Source: Mesostigma viride (lineage: Eukaryota > Streptophyta > Mesostigmatophyceae > Mesostigmatales > Mesostigmataceae). From it: DNA of 64,000 nucleotides. The stretch lies in contig RPFO01000072.1 in the NCBI GenBank assembly GCA_009746045.1, positions 2,051,985 to 2,115,984 on the forward strand. Reading direction: 5' to 3'. This document shows positions 22,456 to 33,060 of this stretch, piece after piece (within the stretch, counting starts at the first letter, position 1; every line of letters starts with the position of its first letter). The notes below the pieces were generated by a model, which saw only the letters and a program-made list of their open reading frames with translations, did no database searches and was not told the origin of the DNA. Position numbers and translations under genes: made by a program.

Positions 22456-22904
22456 GGAATGGGAGCCGGGGATGACTGGTAGATGAGACGGTGCCATCTA
22501 CCGGCGCATGGAATGAAGTGGTACACAAGTTTACTCATGGTTATCGGCAAGTAGAGCATGCTCGCCTGGCCTAGTTGAATTTAAATCAATGAGTTGAGTT
22601 TGGAGAGGCTGCATTTTGCTTGGATGAAGAATGTGTTAGCATGGCCAAACTTTTATGGCTTGTAGCCAAATCCTCTTGGGGTATGCAGTGTACTAGCGGT
22701 GTGCAATTGCGAGGATTCCTGTCTTGTAGCGATGTGGCCTCTCACCCTGCAGCCTGGTAGATGTGTTGGCATGCAGCCACCCATCATGGTCATCCGATCT
22801 GGTGTGATTTGCATTTGCACACCTTGTATTAAGGCCATGATTTAATATTGTCTTGTTATTTTTAATGTGTATATGCGAAAAGAGGCATAATATGCTCATA
22901 TATA

Positions 22905-23690
22905 GTGCTAGCAAATGTCACTACCTTTACCTATGCCTGACCTTACAAGTTGAGGATGGTCTAATGTAGTGGCAAACAGGTTATTTACAACAATTCACAG
23001 TTTTCTGACATAGTTTGAGGCAACTATACTTACCAAAATGCTTGAAAAAGGCAAAAATTGCACCATTTATGCTAGCAAACGTCACTATTTTGAGATCAAA
23101 CTGGGCCCAAACTTGGCCCATGGTCTAATCTAGTGGTGTTTAGGTTGCTTCCAACATTTCATAGCTTTCTGACATAGTTTGATATTGTTAGTAGCTTACA
23201 CTGAGCAAAATGCTTGAAAATGGCAAAAAATGCACCATTTATGCTAGCAAACGTCACTATTTTGACATCAAGCTGAGCCCAAACTTGGCCCATGGTCTAT
23301 TCTAGTGGTGTTTAGGTTGCTTCCAATATTTCATAGCTTTCTGACATAGTTTGATATTGTTTAGTAGCTTACACTGAGCAAAATGCTTGAAAATGGCAAA
23401 AAATGCAGTATTTATGCTAGCAAACGTCACTATTTTGAGTTCAGATTGACCCCAAACTTTGTGCATGGTCTATTCTAGTGGTAATTAGGTTGCTTGCAAA
23501 TATCCATGATGGTTTGACGTGATTTAGTACTGTTTCCTATTTATTACTATTTAATTTAATTTTAAATGACAAAAATGTACCTGTATTGCTAGCAAATGTC
23601 ACCAAGATGACGTCCGATCGATACCAAACTTTGTACGAGGTCTATTTTGGTTGCAAACATCATGCATGACAATTTTCAGCATAAAAAGAC
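22905..23690. repeat. tandem repeat, period about 172 bp, ~4.5 copies
   Basis: The phrase TGCTAGCAAACGTCAC starts repeats at about 22905, 23069, 23241, 23414 and 23586 (spacings 164, 172, 173 and 172). Shared internal words include CCCAAACTTGGCCCATGGTCTA, GGTTGCTTCCAA and CATAGTTTGATATTG. The outer copies are more diverged than the middle ones. It is AT-rich and non-coding: a short satellite-like array. Confidence 0.9.
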
Positions 23691-23714
23691 AAACTTCGGT
23701 ACGAAGTACATTTT

Positions 23715-24271
23715 GCGTGCTGGAGTACATTCTTAATGGCTGGTAGGGATGTATTATTAAAAGCCATATGCCCCTTCTCAGGGATATGTGCTACATTGAC
23801 TCCCAACGGAGTGATGTTCCTAATTAATTAATTAATTCCTGCAATTGGGTGAGGATGTAAACTACACCTGCTCTGGGTGCACAAAGTGCACCTGCACACC
23901 ACTATGTATTCCAGCTAGCACCTATAGGGGGCGCAGACGTAGGGGGCAAGATCATCATCAAGGGGACAACCAGCGCAGGCCAGAAATCGGGAGAATCCGG
24001 ACCATGGCTATACAAAGGCTTGGGCATGCATGGCTTCTCAGCAGAGAGTGACTCTCTGCATAGGCAGAGCTTGGCATCATCCATGGGGAGTCCCATTATA
24101 GGCAGAGCGTGGCTAAATTCGGCTTAAGGCATCATCCATGGGGGCCATTATGGGCGCACATGCGCGTGGGCCATGTGCTACTATAATTAATCAACACCAC
24201 TCCGTTGGGAGTCAATCAATGTAGCACATGTGCTACTAGGCTAAGCCTTACTAATCTATGTACTACTGCGC
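23715..24271 (-). mobile_element. 3' part of ORF1-family copy C, split from its ORF1 by the gypsy insertion
   Basis: On the minus strand this continues directly from 40643 once the gypsy element and one TGCGC are removed: GATTAGTAAGGCTTAGCC..., the same order as in copy A. It ends with TTAAGAATGTACTCCAGCAC at about 23714. A plus-strand family 3' end with hairpin (23799-23812) and (TAAT)n tail (23821-23838) is inserted within it, and a 43-bp mini-insertion lies at 24184-24226. It also contains the CAGGCCAGAAATCGGGAGAA block shared with the TIR element at 43844. Confidence 0.65.
24172..24238 (-). mobile_element. 43-bp ultra-truncated insertion: only the 3' hairpin and tail, 12-bp target duplication
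   Basis: The direct repeat CATGTGCTACTA is at 24172-24183 and 24227-24238. Between them are 43 bp that, read on the minus strand, are the family 3' end: GCTACATTGATTG, the hairpin ACTCCCAACGGAGT, then GATTAATTA. Copy A lacks the insert. It is a natural minimal target-primed product and shows where the 3' end of the element lies. Confidence 0.8.
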
Positions 24272-24845
24272 TGTTACGTCGCGTAACTTTTGTTGTTGTT
24301 ACGGACGTAAATTAGGTCCCTTGTTGCCTCAGCCATTCCGGAGCAGTTCGCTGACTTTCCTAGGCTTACGTGTAGTAAGGACCTTTTGGCCGGTCGGTAC
24401 CGGGCCTTGTGACGTGGCACTTGTACAGTATGGTGGTTCGGTGCAGTCGCGCCGCGCTGCGTACTTTAGTAGTGGTCCTTTTATCCTGCGTGTGAACCTT
24501 GTGGACGTGCGTTGGTCCTGTGTGCGAGGGTCGATGTCGGCCCGAGCATACACGCCTGTCGGCGATCATTTATGCAGCAGTTGTCCTTCGTGAATGGCAC
24601 TCGGCGTGTGTTAAATGAATTAACACATATTAGCTTGGGTCACGGCAGTGTAGTATTGTTTCCTTCGTAGTACCCTGGTTTTATTCGGTATATGGCGTAT
24701 TATAAGGGAATGCATTGAGAAGCAGCGTCGTCGCGTCCTAGGTCTTATAGCCAATATAGCTCCTCACTCCTCGGTAGGTGCCTCATCACTAGTTTAGGTA
24801 AGGTTAGGCGAGATGTTTGGGATAGAGTCGAGCCAGGACGTAACA
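24272..24845 (+). repeat. 5' LTR of plus-strand gypsy
   Basis: 574 bp, TG...CA ends with short inverted termini (TGTTACG/CGTAACA). Near its start is the palindrome-like TTACGTCGCGTAAC and TTACGGACGTAA, which is also found in the LTR of the minus-strand copy although most of the rest differs. Confidence 0.93.
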
Positions 24846-24846
24846 A

Positions 24847-24861
24847 TGGTAGCGGAGGTTT
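24847..24861 (+). other. primer-binding site
   Basis: TGGTAGCGGAGGTTT starts one base after the LTR. It is close to the complement of the 3' end of eukaryotic initiator tRNA-Met (…CUACCA). The tRNA identity is inferred because the host tRNA sequence is not in the window. Confidence 0.6.
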
Positions 24862-26003
24862 AGGTAGACGCGACGAAGTTCCCTTGCAACCCTATACGCC
24901 AGAGGCCTTCCGCGGCCAGGGCACAGAAGAAGACAACCTCTTGACAGGTAATGGGCGGGTCGCCGTCAAGCTAGGGGGTAGTGCTGCCCGATTCGGGACA
25001 CGCCCTGCCTAGAAGTTAGACCTGCTCAAAGCGGATGAACTCCTCACGTAGCTAGTTCCTTTTCCTTTTCCTTTTCCATCTGTGTGTGCATTTCCTTGCT
25101 GGGTGCTGTTTGACGTTAGCTAGTGGGTTTGACGGTTCAATAGTGATGGATAGTGGGACGATTAGCGTCCCTTTAGACTACACCTCTTTTCCGTGCACGC
25201 TGCTGCGTTTTCTTATATGCTCGTTAGCTCTAGGCGAGCATCATAGATGCTTTGTGGGGGGGGGAGGAGAGGTAGGACCTCCTCCACCTCAAGTGCCTCC
25301 TATCCGTTCATTAGGAATCGGCTAGAATAGGAAAGTGCCTAGGAATAGATTCGGCTAGTCGCCGATGCTAGAACGTTGTTCATCGCCTTCCACTCTCTTT
25401 TACGCTTGGATGTATATGCCTATGTTTAGACCCTTGTGGTTGGTGTTGTACCCCACAGCAGGAGTTCCTCGGCTACGGCGTTGGTCATCGACGACCATTT
25501 GGGCGCCATCTTTCAACGACTCCCATATCAGTGTCTACTATTGCCTATGAAACCTGATCGGTCTTCCCCTACCCCTGCCTTCAAGGTACAAGGTAACCCT
25601 ACTGATACCCCTAAGGTTAGGGCTGCCCAGCAACGGGCCAGTGAGCCAATACGTCCTCCCCCTGTCACTATACTTCTACCCTTCCTGCAGCCCCTACCTC
25701 TGGTGCTGTACCCCCAAGACGTTCTTTTCCTGCTCCTCTTGCTCGCCCTTCGGTAGATAGCCTTGTTTTGGTTTCACTACCTCCATCTCCCCCTCGTCCT
25801 ACGGTGTCATCCTCCTCTAGTGTAGATACTCCTCTCACCTTAGAGTTTGGCTCCCTATCCATTACTGTTATTAAAAAGGATTGATTTTACTTGTTTTCCT
25901 CTCTTAGGACATTAAAAGTTTTTCCTTTTTGCTTTCCTTGCTTTAAATTAGGGCGTTGTCCTCCTCCTTATTGCAACCTTAATTGTTTTTCCTCAAACTG
26001 AAC
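24862..26003 (+). pseudogene. leader and decayed hybrid-binding ORF of plus-strand gypsy
   Basis: Only the C-terminal end of the small ORF found intact at 56393-56785 is clear: TPLTLEFGSLSITVIKKD, ending at the stop at 25883. The preceding ~400 bp encode Pro/Ser-rich pieces in changing frames, and the hybrid-binding core itself is not recognisable. From the stop to the gag ATG (26004) is a T-rich spacer that also exists in the minus-strand copy. Confidence 0.55.
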
Positions 26004-28197
26004 ATGGATCTAGTGGGTGGAGAGATGTCACCTATTAATTAATTAATTAATTAGGAACATAACTCCGTTGGGAGTATATGTAGCACATAGCCCTGAGAAG
26101 GGGCATATGAGCCTATAATACATTCTAAGCTACTTCCTGCAAGGGTGGGAATGTAAGCAACACTTGCTCTAGGGGCACCAGGGCACCCGCACCCTCATGG
26201 TCTATCACGCTATGCCCGGGTAAGGGGGGAGCATGCCTGTGAGGGGGAAGATCATCATGGCTATACAAGAGCTATGGCATGGCTTCTCAGCAGAGAGTGA
26301 CTCCCTGCATGGGCACAACATTACTAAATAAGGCTAGGCATCGTCTGGAGTGTGGCACATCATAGGCACACATGTACATGACTAAAAAGGCTAGGCCTCA
26401 GCTGGTATAGTGCCTGTAGTAGGCGGGCATGTACAAGGCCACTGTCTAACTATTCTACACTACTGCTGTATTCCCCTAGGCTGGGGCTGGAGTTGCTGGG
26501 GCCGCGGTGGTCGAGGGATGTCACCTATACCTACCACTAATAATTCTAATAATGCCAACAACAATAATAATAATAATAATAATAACAATCGTCGTCCCTC
26601 TGTCACCCCTCCTACCTATGAACAACGTATGCAAGTCAGATTTAGTGATGACCCTTCCCTTACCTTGAACCAGGCCCCTGCCCCTCTTGCAACCTTGGCT
26701 CAACCCCCCAGCAGGTCCTCACTAACTAACAATGTTTCTAGGCCTCCTTCCCACTCTGTGCCTTCCATGCCTGCTTTTAACACGGGTCGTACCTCTGCCC
26801 CTGTCGGCCCCTCTGGGCGCCCTAGTGCAGTTCCATTTTACCCACCTGCTTCCTGGTCCTACCCTGAGACGGCCTATGAGGCAGCCCAGGTCCCTACCCG
26901 TGTGGCTGATTTAGAAGTAATAGTGATTTCAGCACCATGCCCCTAGATGATAGAAATTATGATCATTTTGCCTACTCCTCTCTTCGTGAGCAATATACTG
27001 TTCCTTTCTCCTATGGGCACCAGTCTGAAACGGTGGCCCCTTCTCGACCCCTACCCAAAACCTTTCCTCTTCCTTCCTTCTATCCCGCTTATGTAGCAGT
27101 GGAAGATAGTGGCCCTATGGGAAAAACTGACTCTTCGAATCCCCCTAAGCCTCCTGCTCTTCCCCTCTTTGCTAACCTTCCCAATTAGCTGGATGTCAAG
27201 TCTACCCCTCAACAGTTTTTCACTTTTATTATGTTGCTTACCCAGAACACAGAGTCGTGGCAGAATCATAATAGATGGCGTCTCTCTGATGCTGTTTTAG
27301 TCCCTCACTATCTTACTACCTGTATTACCCCTGAGCTTGCCAACCTCATCCAGTGTGAATCCTTGGCCTCTCATGCCTACCCTAACTCAGTAGCAGGATT
27401 GTTTTAGCGGTTAGAGAGCCATTTAGTTCCTCCTGATGCAGATTGGCAGGATAGATTAGCCTTTGGTACTTTGCAGCAAGGTACTAAACCGTTTAAGGAA
27501 TATATGAAAGAACTTGATGCACAGATGGTACGAATTAGGGATTTGTCGGGCGCAGAAGTACGTGCTCGTTTCCTTCAAGGCCTCAGTAGACCCTTATTAC
27601 GTGAGGTAAAACGCCAGTTCTCTGCCTACCGTTTCACTGATCTGCCCCTCAAGCATGTGCGACAACGTCTATTAAAGAGTAGCAGATTTCTTTACCACTC
27701 CTCTTCCTACCCATCTCCTCCGTGTTGCTGATTGCATGTATGCTCATGCTCCTTTGTGTACTAGGGTTCATAACCTTGTCCTCACTCCTGAAGAAGAATA
27801 GGCATATGTAGAAGAATTCGATATTTGCGTTACAGATATATCTGCATTGGATGTGTCTCACATCTCGTGTTATCATTGTCATGAGGTGGGCCATCTTAAG
27901 GCGGAGTGCCCCAAGTTCCTTTCTGGTGCTCCCCCTCATCCCGATGCTCGCCCTCCTCGTACCCCTCAGCGTGCTCCTATTCGTCCCACTCCAGGACGCA
28001 TTCCCTCAGCTACCCCTAGTAGGCTGAATGTTGTGCAGACAGGACCCTCAGGGTTCCCCTATGATAATCAGGCTCCTGCACCCTCTTCGCTCCCTCGCGA
28101 CCCTCCAGCAGTGGCTTTTTCGCCAGGGACTTCTTCGGGGTTAGTCCCAATGGATGTGGGGGGGAGGGGGAACAGTAGGCCTGTCAGCCGGGGGTAA
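26004..28197 (+). pseudogene. gag of plus-strand gypsy (broken)
   Basis: Starts MDLVGGEMSPI, is interrupted by the insertion at 26036-26516, then resumes with a poly-Asn tract and RPSVTPPTYEQRMQVRFSDD. It keeps the capsid-type region missing from the other copy: LAFGTLQQGTKPFKEYMKEL and ARFLQGLSRPLLREVKRQF, a typical retrotransposon gag pattern. The CCHC knuckle CYHCHEVGHLKAEC is present. Frameshifts near 26920 and 27720 and stops at 27186 and about 27405 disable it. Confidence 0.85.
26024..26528 (-). mobile_element. 5'-truncated ORF1-family element inserted in gag, 12-bp target duplication
   Basis: GATGTCACCTAT is repeated at 26024-26035 and 26517-26528, and gag reads MSPI on both sides. 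The 481-bp insert, on the minus strand, starts within the ORF1 C-terminal region (CTCGACCACCGCGG...), passes through the family 3' region and ends with the hairpin (26062-26075) and a (TAAT)n tail (26036-26052). The orientation, tail and 5' truncation fit target-primed reverse transcription. It was first taken for a MITE, but the ends are not inverted repeats. Confidence 0.88.
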
Positions 28198-31066
28198 CCT
28201 GGACAGGTCCTTAGATAGTACCCCAGATAATAATTTTTGCCTGCCTGTTTTCATAACTTCTGTAGGAGCTGAATCATCCCTACCCTTACGTGTTCGTCCT
28301 CTTATGTTTTGGAATGGTGGCTTAACCGTTCCCCACACTGTTGTAGACCCCTTCTTGCATGCTGATGAACTTTTGAATGTCTGTGTGTTAGTGGATAGCG
28401 GTGCGGCTAGCTCCTTTGTGAGCGAGGCCCTAGTTAGGCGTTTAGAACTAGTCCCTATCCCTCACACCAAGCCTGTCACTGTTCATTATGCTGACGGTCG
28501 CACCAGTCATTCCCCGGGTACGGTGTCCCTTCCCCTGGTCATACAAGGACGTACTGTCAACCTGACGGCCACTATAGGCCCTATCACTACCGCTGATGTA
28601 TTACTAGGATTAGATTGGCACCAGGATAATAAGATTACCATTAATTATGTTACCATGGTCATTTGGTTTCCAGATAGCTCTTACTGGGTACCAGAACGTC
28701 ATTATAAAGTAGAAAATTTATCCTTGGTAGATATTACTCCTCCTACACCTGTTGATCCTCCTGTAAGACCTATACCTGAAGTATTAATGTCCAATGATGA
28801 GTTGCGATCTGAATTAAAGGAATATGGATATTTATTATGTATGTTCCTTCAGTTAGAAGTACAGGAGATACCTATCACTAATAATAGTGTGGATATAGAT
28901 GTAAACACAGTGGATACAATAGGAGTGGGATATACTGAAAACGAAATAGTAAGATACATGGCTGTGATAGATTCCTCCAAAGTTTTTGAAGAAAAGAGTC
29001 CTTCTTATCCTCCTCCTCGTTCTGTTTTACACCGTGTAGTTATTAAGGACGGTGCAGTTCCTACGCACTCTCCGATGTATAGAATGGGCCCTACCGAGTT
29101 AAAGGAACTAAAACAGATTTTAGTGTCACTATTAGAAGCAGGATTGATAGAGCCTAGTAACTCCCCCTACTCAGCTGGTGTCCTGTTAGTTCCTAAGCCA
29201 AATGGCAAGTTTCGCCTAGTTACTGATTATAGGAAGTTAAATGACATTACTGTGAAGTCTAAATACCCTCTACCTCGTATTGATGATATATTTAATAAGG
29301 TTAAAGGTTCCACTTGTTTCACGGTACTGGATTGTGCGGATGGTTTTTGGCAACTGCGTATAGCCCCTGAGGATTGCCATAAAACCGCCTTTGCTACCCC
29401 TTTTTGGTCATTATCAGTTTAGAGTAGCGGCCATGAGACTCTGTAACTCTCCTGCCTCTTTTCAAATGTTAATGAATGAAGTGCTTAGACCTGTTATGGG
29501 TAATTCTCACCTTCCTCAAGTGTCATCTGATTTAAAGGATCCGTCCTTCTCCTCTGTTTCTTTATCTGAGCATGACCGTTCTTGTGCTCAAGCTTACTTA
29601 GATGATATCCTTATTTACTCTCCTGATTTTGAAACGCACCTACGTGCTTTAAAGAAAGTATTAGAGATAATGGCTGAAAATTCCTTGTGGGCTCGCCGTG
29701 CTAAAGTTGTTCTGGTAGGAGTGTACCATTTTTAGGACATGTTTTGTCAGATGCCGGGGTCGCTACCGACCCGGATAAAACTAAGTCAATTCAGGAATGG
29801 CCTACCCCTACCGACGTTAAAGGTGTACGTAGTTTTCTAGGGATTGCCTCTTACTATAGGCGTTTTATCCCGCGTTTCGCAACTATAGCAGCCCCTATTA
29901 ATCATTTATTAAAGAAGGATATCCCCTTTGTCTGGAGTAGTGAATGTCAGTCGGCTTTTCAGTGTCTAAAATCCCTACTCCTCTCTCCTCCCGTACTCAT
30001 CCTACCGGATACTACTAAACCCTTTGTGGTAGCTACAGACGCTAGTAAGGTAGCTATCGGGGGCGTCCTTCTCCAGGATCAGGGTCAGGGCTTACAGCCA
30101 ATTGAGTATATCTCTAGGACAATGCTCCCTGCGGAGCGTAACTATCCCGTACACCAGCAGGAACTCTTAGCGGTGGTGTATTGTTGCCACGCGTGGCAGC
30201 ACTTTCTTAAAGGTGCTCAATTTGATGTCTGCCTGAATGAACCCTGTGAGATAGATCCTTATAGATTAGTTATTCAAACGGATCACCGTCCCCTTTCCCA
30301 TCTTCTCTCCCAACCCAACCTTACCCCTCGTCAAGCGCGCTGGATGGAGTTTTTAGCACAGTTTTCCCCTTTTAAACTTCAGTATGTTCATGGTGTAGAT
30401 AACATAGTACCAGATGCACTCTCCCGTCGCGCAGATTACTCCTTTTTCGAGGACCTGGATGCTCTCAATACTACTCTAGTTCCTACTACTATGGGTGTAA
30501 CCCCTTATGGTGAACTACCTGATGATGAATCCTCTGCCTATCTCTTTCATACTGCTGTTCGCATGCCTGATCTCCTTTCTCACGTAGGACTCTCTCTCCC
30601 GTGTGAGGCCCTTCCTGTGGTCTCGGTGGGGGGGGAGGGGAAAAATAAAATTTCCATACCGCTTAGCCATATAGCGACTAGGTCAGGAAAGTCTTATGAT
30701 AACATAGTCCCTCTAGGACCTCCCCTTCTCTTTGGCAAGGCGGTAGGAGACCTCTTTAAACCTGTTCTGGATACCTCTGTAGCGATGCCTACCTCTGATC
30801 TTGAACGCCTTATTAGTAGATTTACGGCCACTGAGCCGGAAGCTTTAGCTGCCATTGCAGCCCTTCCCCAACAATTAGGCAAGCACCCTTGTAAATTTGT
30901 AGGTGGGTTTTTATATGTGCAAATAGCCGATTCTCCCCCTCAATGGCGCCTGTATGTCCCTCCTATCTGTCGCTCCTCCTTGCTCTTTGAGTTGCATGAC
31001 TTAGCTGCTCATCAGGGTGGTAAACGGGTACGGGACCTAGTAGCCCGCTCTTACTACTGGAGGTGT
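28154..31066 (+). pseudogene. pol of plus-strand gypsy: protease, RT, RNase H, truncated integrase
   Basis: Pol lies in the +1 frame relative to gag and overlaps its end at a G7-A-G5 run (28158-28170). Protease: VDSGAASSFVSEALV. RT: KYPLPRIDDIFNKV, LDCADGFWQLRI and the catalytic YLDDILIYSP. RNase H: FVVATDASKVAIGG, QTDHRPLSHLL, PDALSRRA. Integrase begins (LHDLAAHQGGKRVRDLVARSYYW) and stops at about 31061, where sequence jumps into ORF3. One-base frameshifts lie near 29402 (extra T) and 29715. Confidence 0.9.
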
Positions 31067-32579
31067 TCCCCTGGCTTCCGGGCGAGGGCGAGGCAGATAT
31101 AGATGACAACCCCTGTGACCTCCTACGGGCGGTCGAGTTCATGGAGATCGCGGACCAGACAGCGGGAGTAGCATTTGGCGACCCTTCCCCTACGGACGCA
31201 CCAGTCGAGGCACAGTACACGCCAGAGTATTCGGCCTCCCCTGCAGCGTCCTCCTCCTCAGTGTCGGCTCCTTCCCCTGTCCCGTCTTCACCACGGTCGA
31301 CCCGGCGCGCGTCGGTGGAGCCTACCCGTTTGGGCTCGGATCGTGAGCCTGATCCTCTCTCGGCGACTGTTTCTGCGATGCAGGCACAGATCCAGTCCCT
31401 GACCGCGGCTTTCGGGGCCTTCATGGCGGCCCAGGCGCATGCTCCAGCCACGCCAGGTGGGGTGTCTTTTGTATCTGTGCCCCCTTCCCCTTCGGTTGCC
31501 TCGGCGCCTACGGTTTCGCCCGCGCTGTGCGAGCCCTCGGTAGCTGCGGTTTCTTCTGTTGCTGCGGCTCCTACGCCTCCGGCTGTCTCTGCGCCTGCTA
31601 CCGACGTACCTGCGCCTCTGCGCGAGTCTTCCGCCCCAGCGGCCGCGCCCGCCGTCGTCGCTTCCGGGCCCCCCACAGCGCCAGCGCCGCCATCGCGGGG
31701 TTTCTTTAGCGACCCGGGCGGTCTTCCCAGGCTTTGGGAGGGTGGTCCTCCGCAGAGGATTCCGGTGCCCGACTGGAGCTTGGATGGTAACCAGTCGTAT
31801 GCCGGATTGCCTGTCCCTACGGGCCCTGTTTTCAACATGTGGCCTGGGGGTGCGCCGCCACCGGAGACCGGAGCGCCAGCTGCGGTGGCGGGTCCGTCGC
31901 GACCCCCTCCGGCAGCAGGTCCGACGCGACCTCCTGTTGTACCGGCGCCGTCTGCGTCTGTGCCGGTTCCTATACCCCTGCTTCGGCCCCTGTCCCTTCG
32001 GCCCCGCGGTCTTTGGCTGCGGTTGTTCGGGCCAGCGGCCCTGATCCTCGCGCCACCCGCGCTGCTGATTCCCTCCGGGAGTTGTCCGAGGGCGATCAGG
32101 ATCGGGTCCCTTCTGTGGTGCATGCGACGCCGGAGTCGCGCGACACGCCTGTCCTTGGGTACGGTATGTCTGCGCACGCCTGCCGACAGTGTGACCTGCC
32201 GCGCGCCTCCGCCGAGCTTGCCATTTCGCCCATGTCCCTCGGGTTCTCCCAGGTGTGTCGGGCGCCGCGGGACCGTGGCCTACCCATTGAGACTGATCGG
32301 CCTCCTTTCGATATGGTTATTGTAGCTGATCCTGTGTTCCAGGGCGAGATCCTGGTTCGGCGCGTTCTGTATCGCTGGGCTAGGCGTCACAATGACTTGG
32401 ACACCTACGGTGGGTTCCAGTGGGCTTACCCTCCGCCTCTGGGCATTATGGCCTCAGATGCCCTTACGGTAGAGTTTCCTGTGGTGCCGGGTGCTACGTA
32501 CAGCACGGTTCTCCAGCCCATCCTAGAGTGGGATGCCCGTCGTCCAGCGCCCATCGATGGGAAGTCGGAAAAAATTCGT

Positions 32580-32925
32580 CCTGATATTTCTTGATATCGT
32601 CCTGAGTTTTTTTTGAGAAATCCTGAGAAATCCTGAGAAATCCTGAGATATCTTGAGATTGTCTTGAGATCGTCTTGAGATTTCCTGAGATTTTTCCTGA
32701 GATTGCCCTGATTTTTCCTGATTTTTTTCGTCTTCACAAAATCTGGTAAGTGCACACCTCGGGTCCTGAGATTTCTGGTGAAAAACTCAGGTCTTGAGAT
32801 TTTGACTTTGTAGTGAAAATCTCAGGACAAAATCTCAGGACAATCTCAGGACAAAAAAACGAGTAGAATCTCAAGAAAATCTCAGGACAAAAAAACGAGT
32901 AGAATCTCAAGAAAATCAAGAACAT
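32580..32925. repeat. left subterminal repeats (CCTGAGA/TCTCAGG)
   Basis: Roughly 20 copies of CCTGAGA or its complement, first all in one orientation and from about 32760 in the other. They are mirrored by the right subterminal array. Confidence 0.85.
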
Positions 32926-33060
32926 GCACAGGCGAATTCTCCAGCCATTCTGGGACAAAAAAATGGTGTTATCAGGGACCAACAGAAATACGACAATGCA
33001 AGATGATTACAACAGGGGCATGACTCACAATCAGTGCATTTATTACATTGATAAATATTA

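Noticed and set aside
26036..26516. MITE in gag
   Set aside because: The ends are not inverted repeats. A one-sided (TAAT)n tail, a 12-bp duplication and homology to the ORF1-family 3' end show a truncated retroelement.
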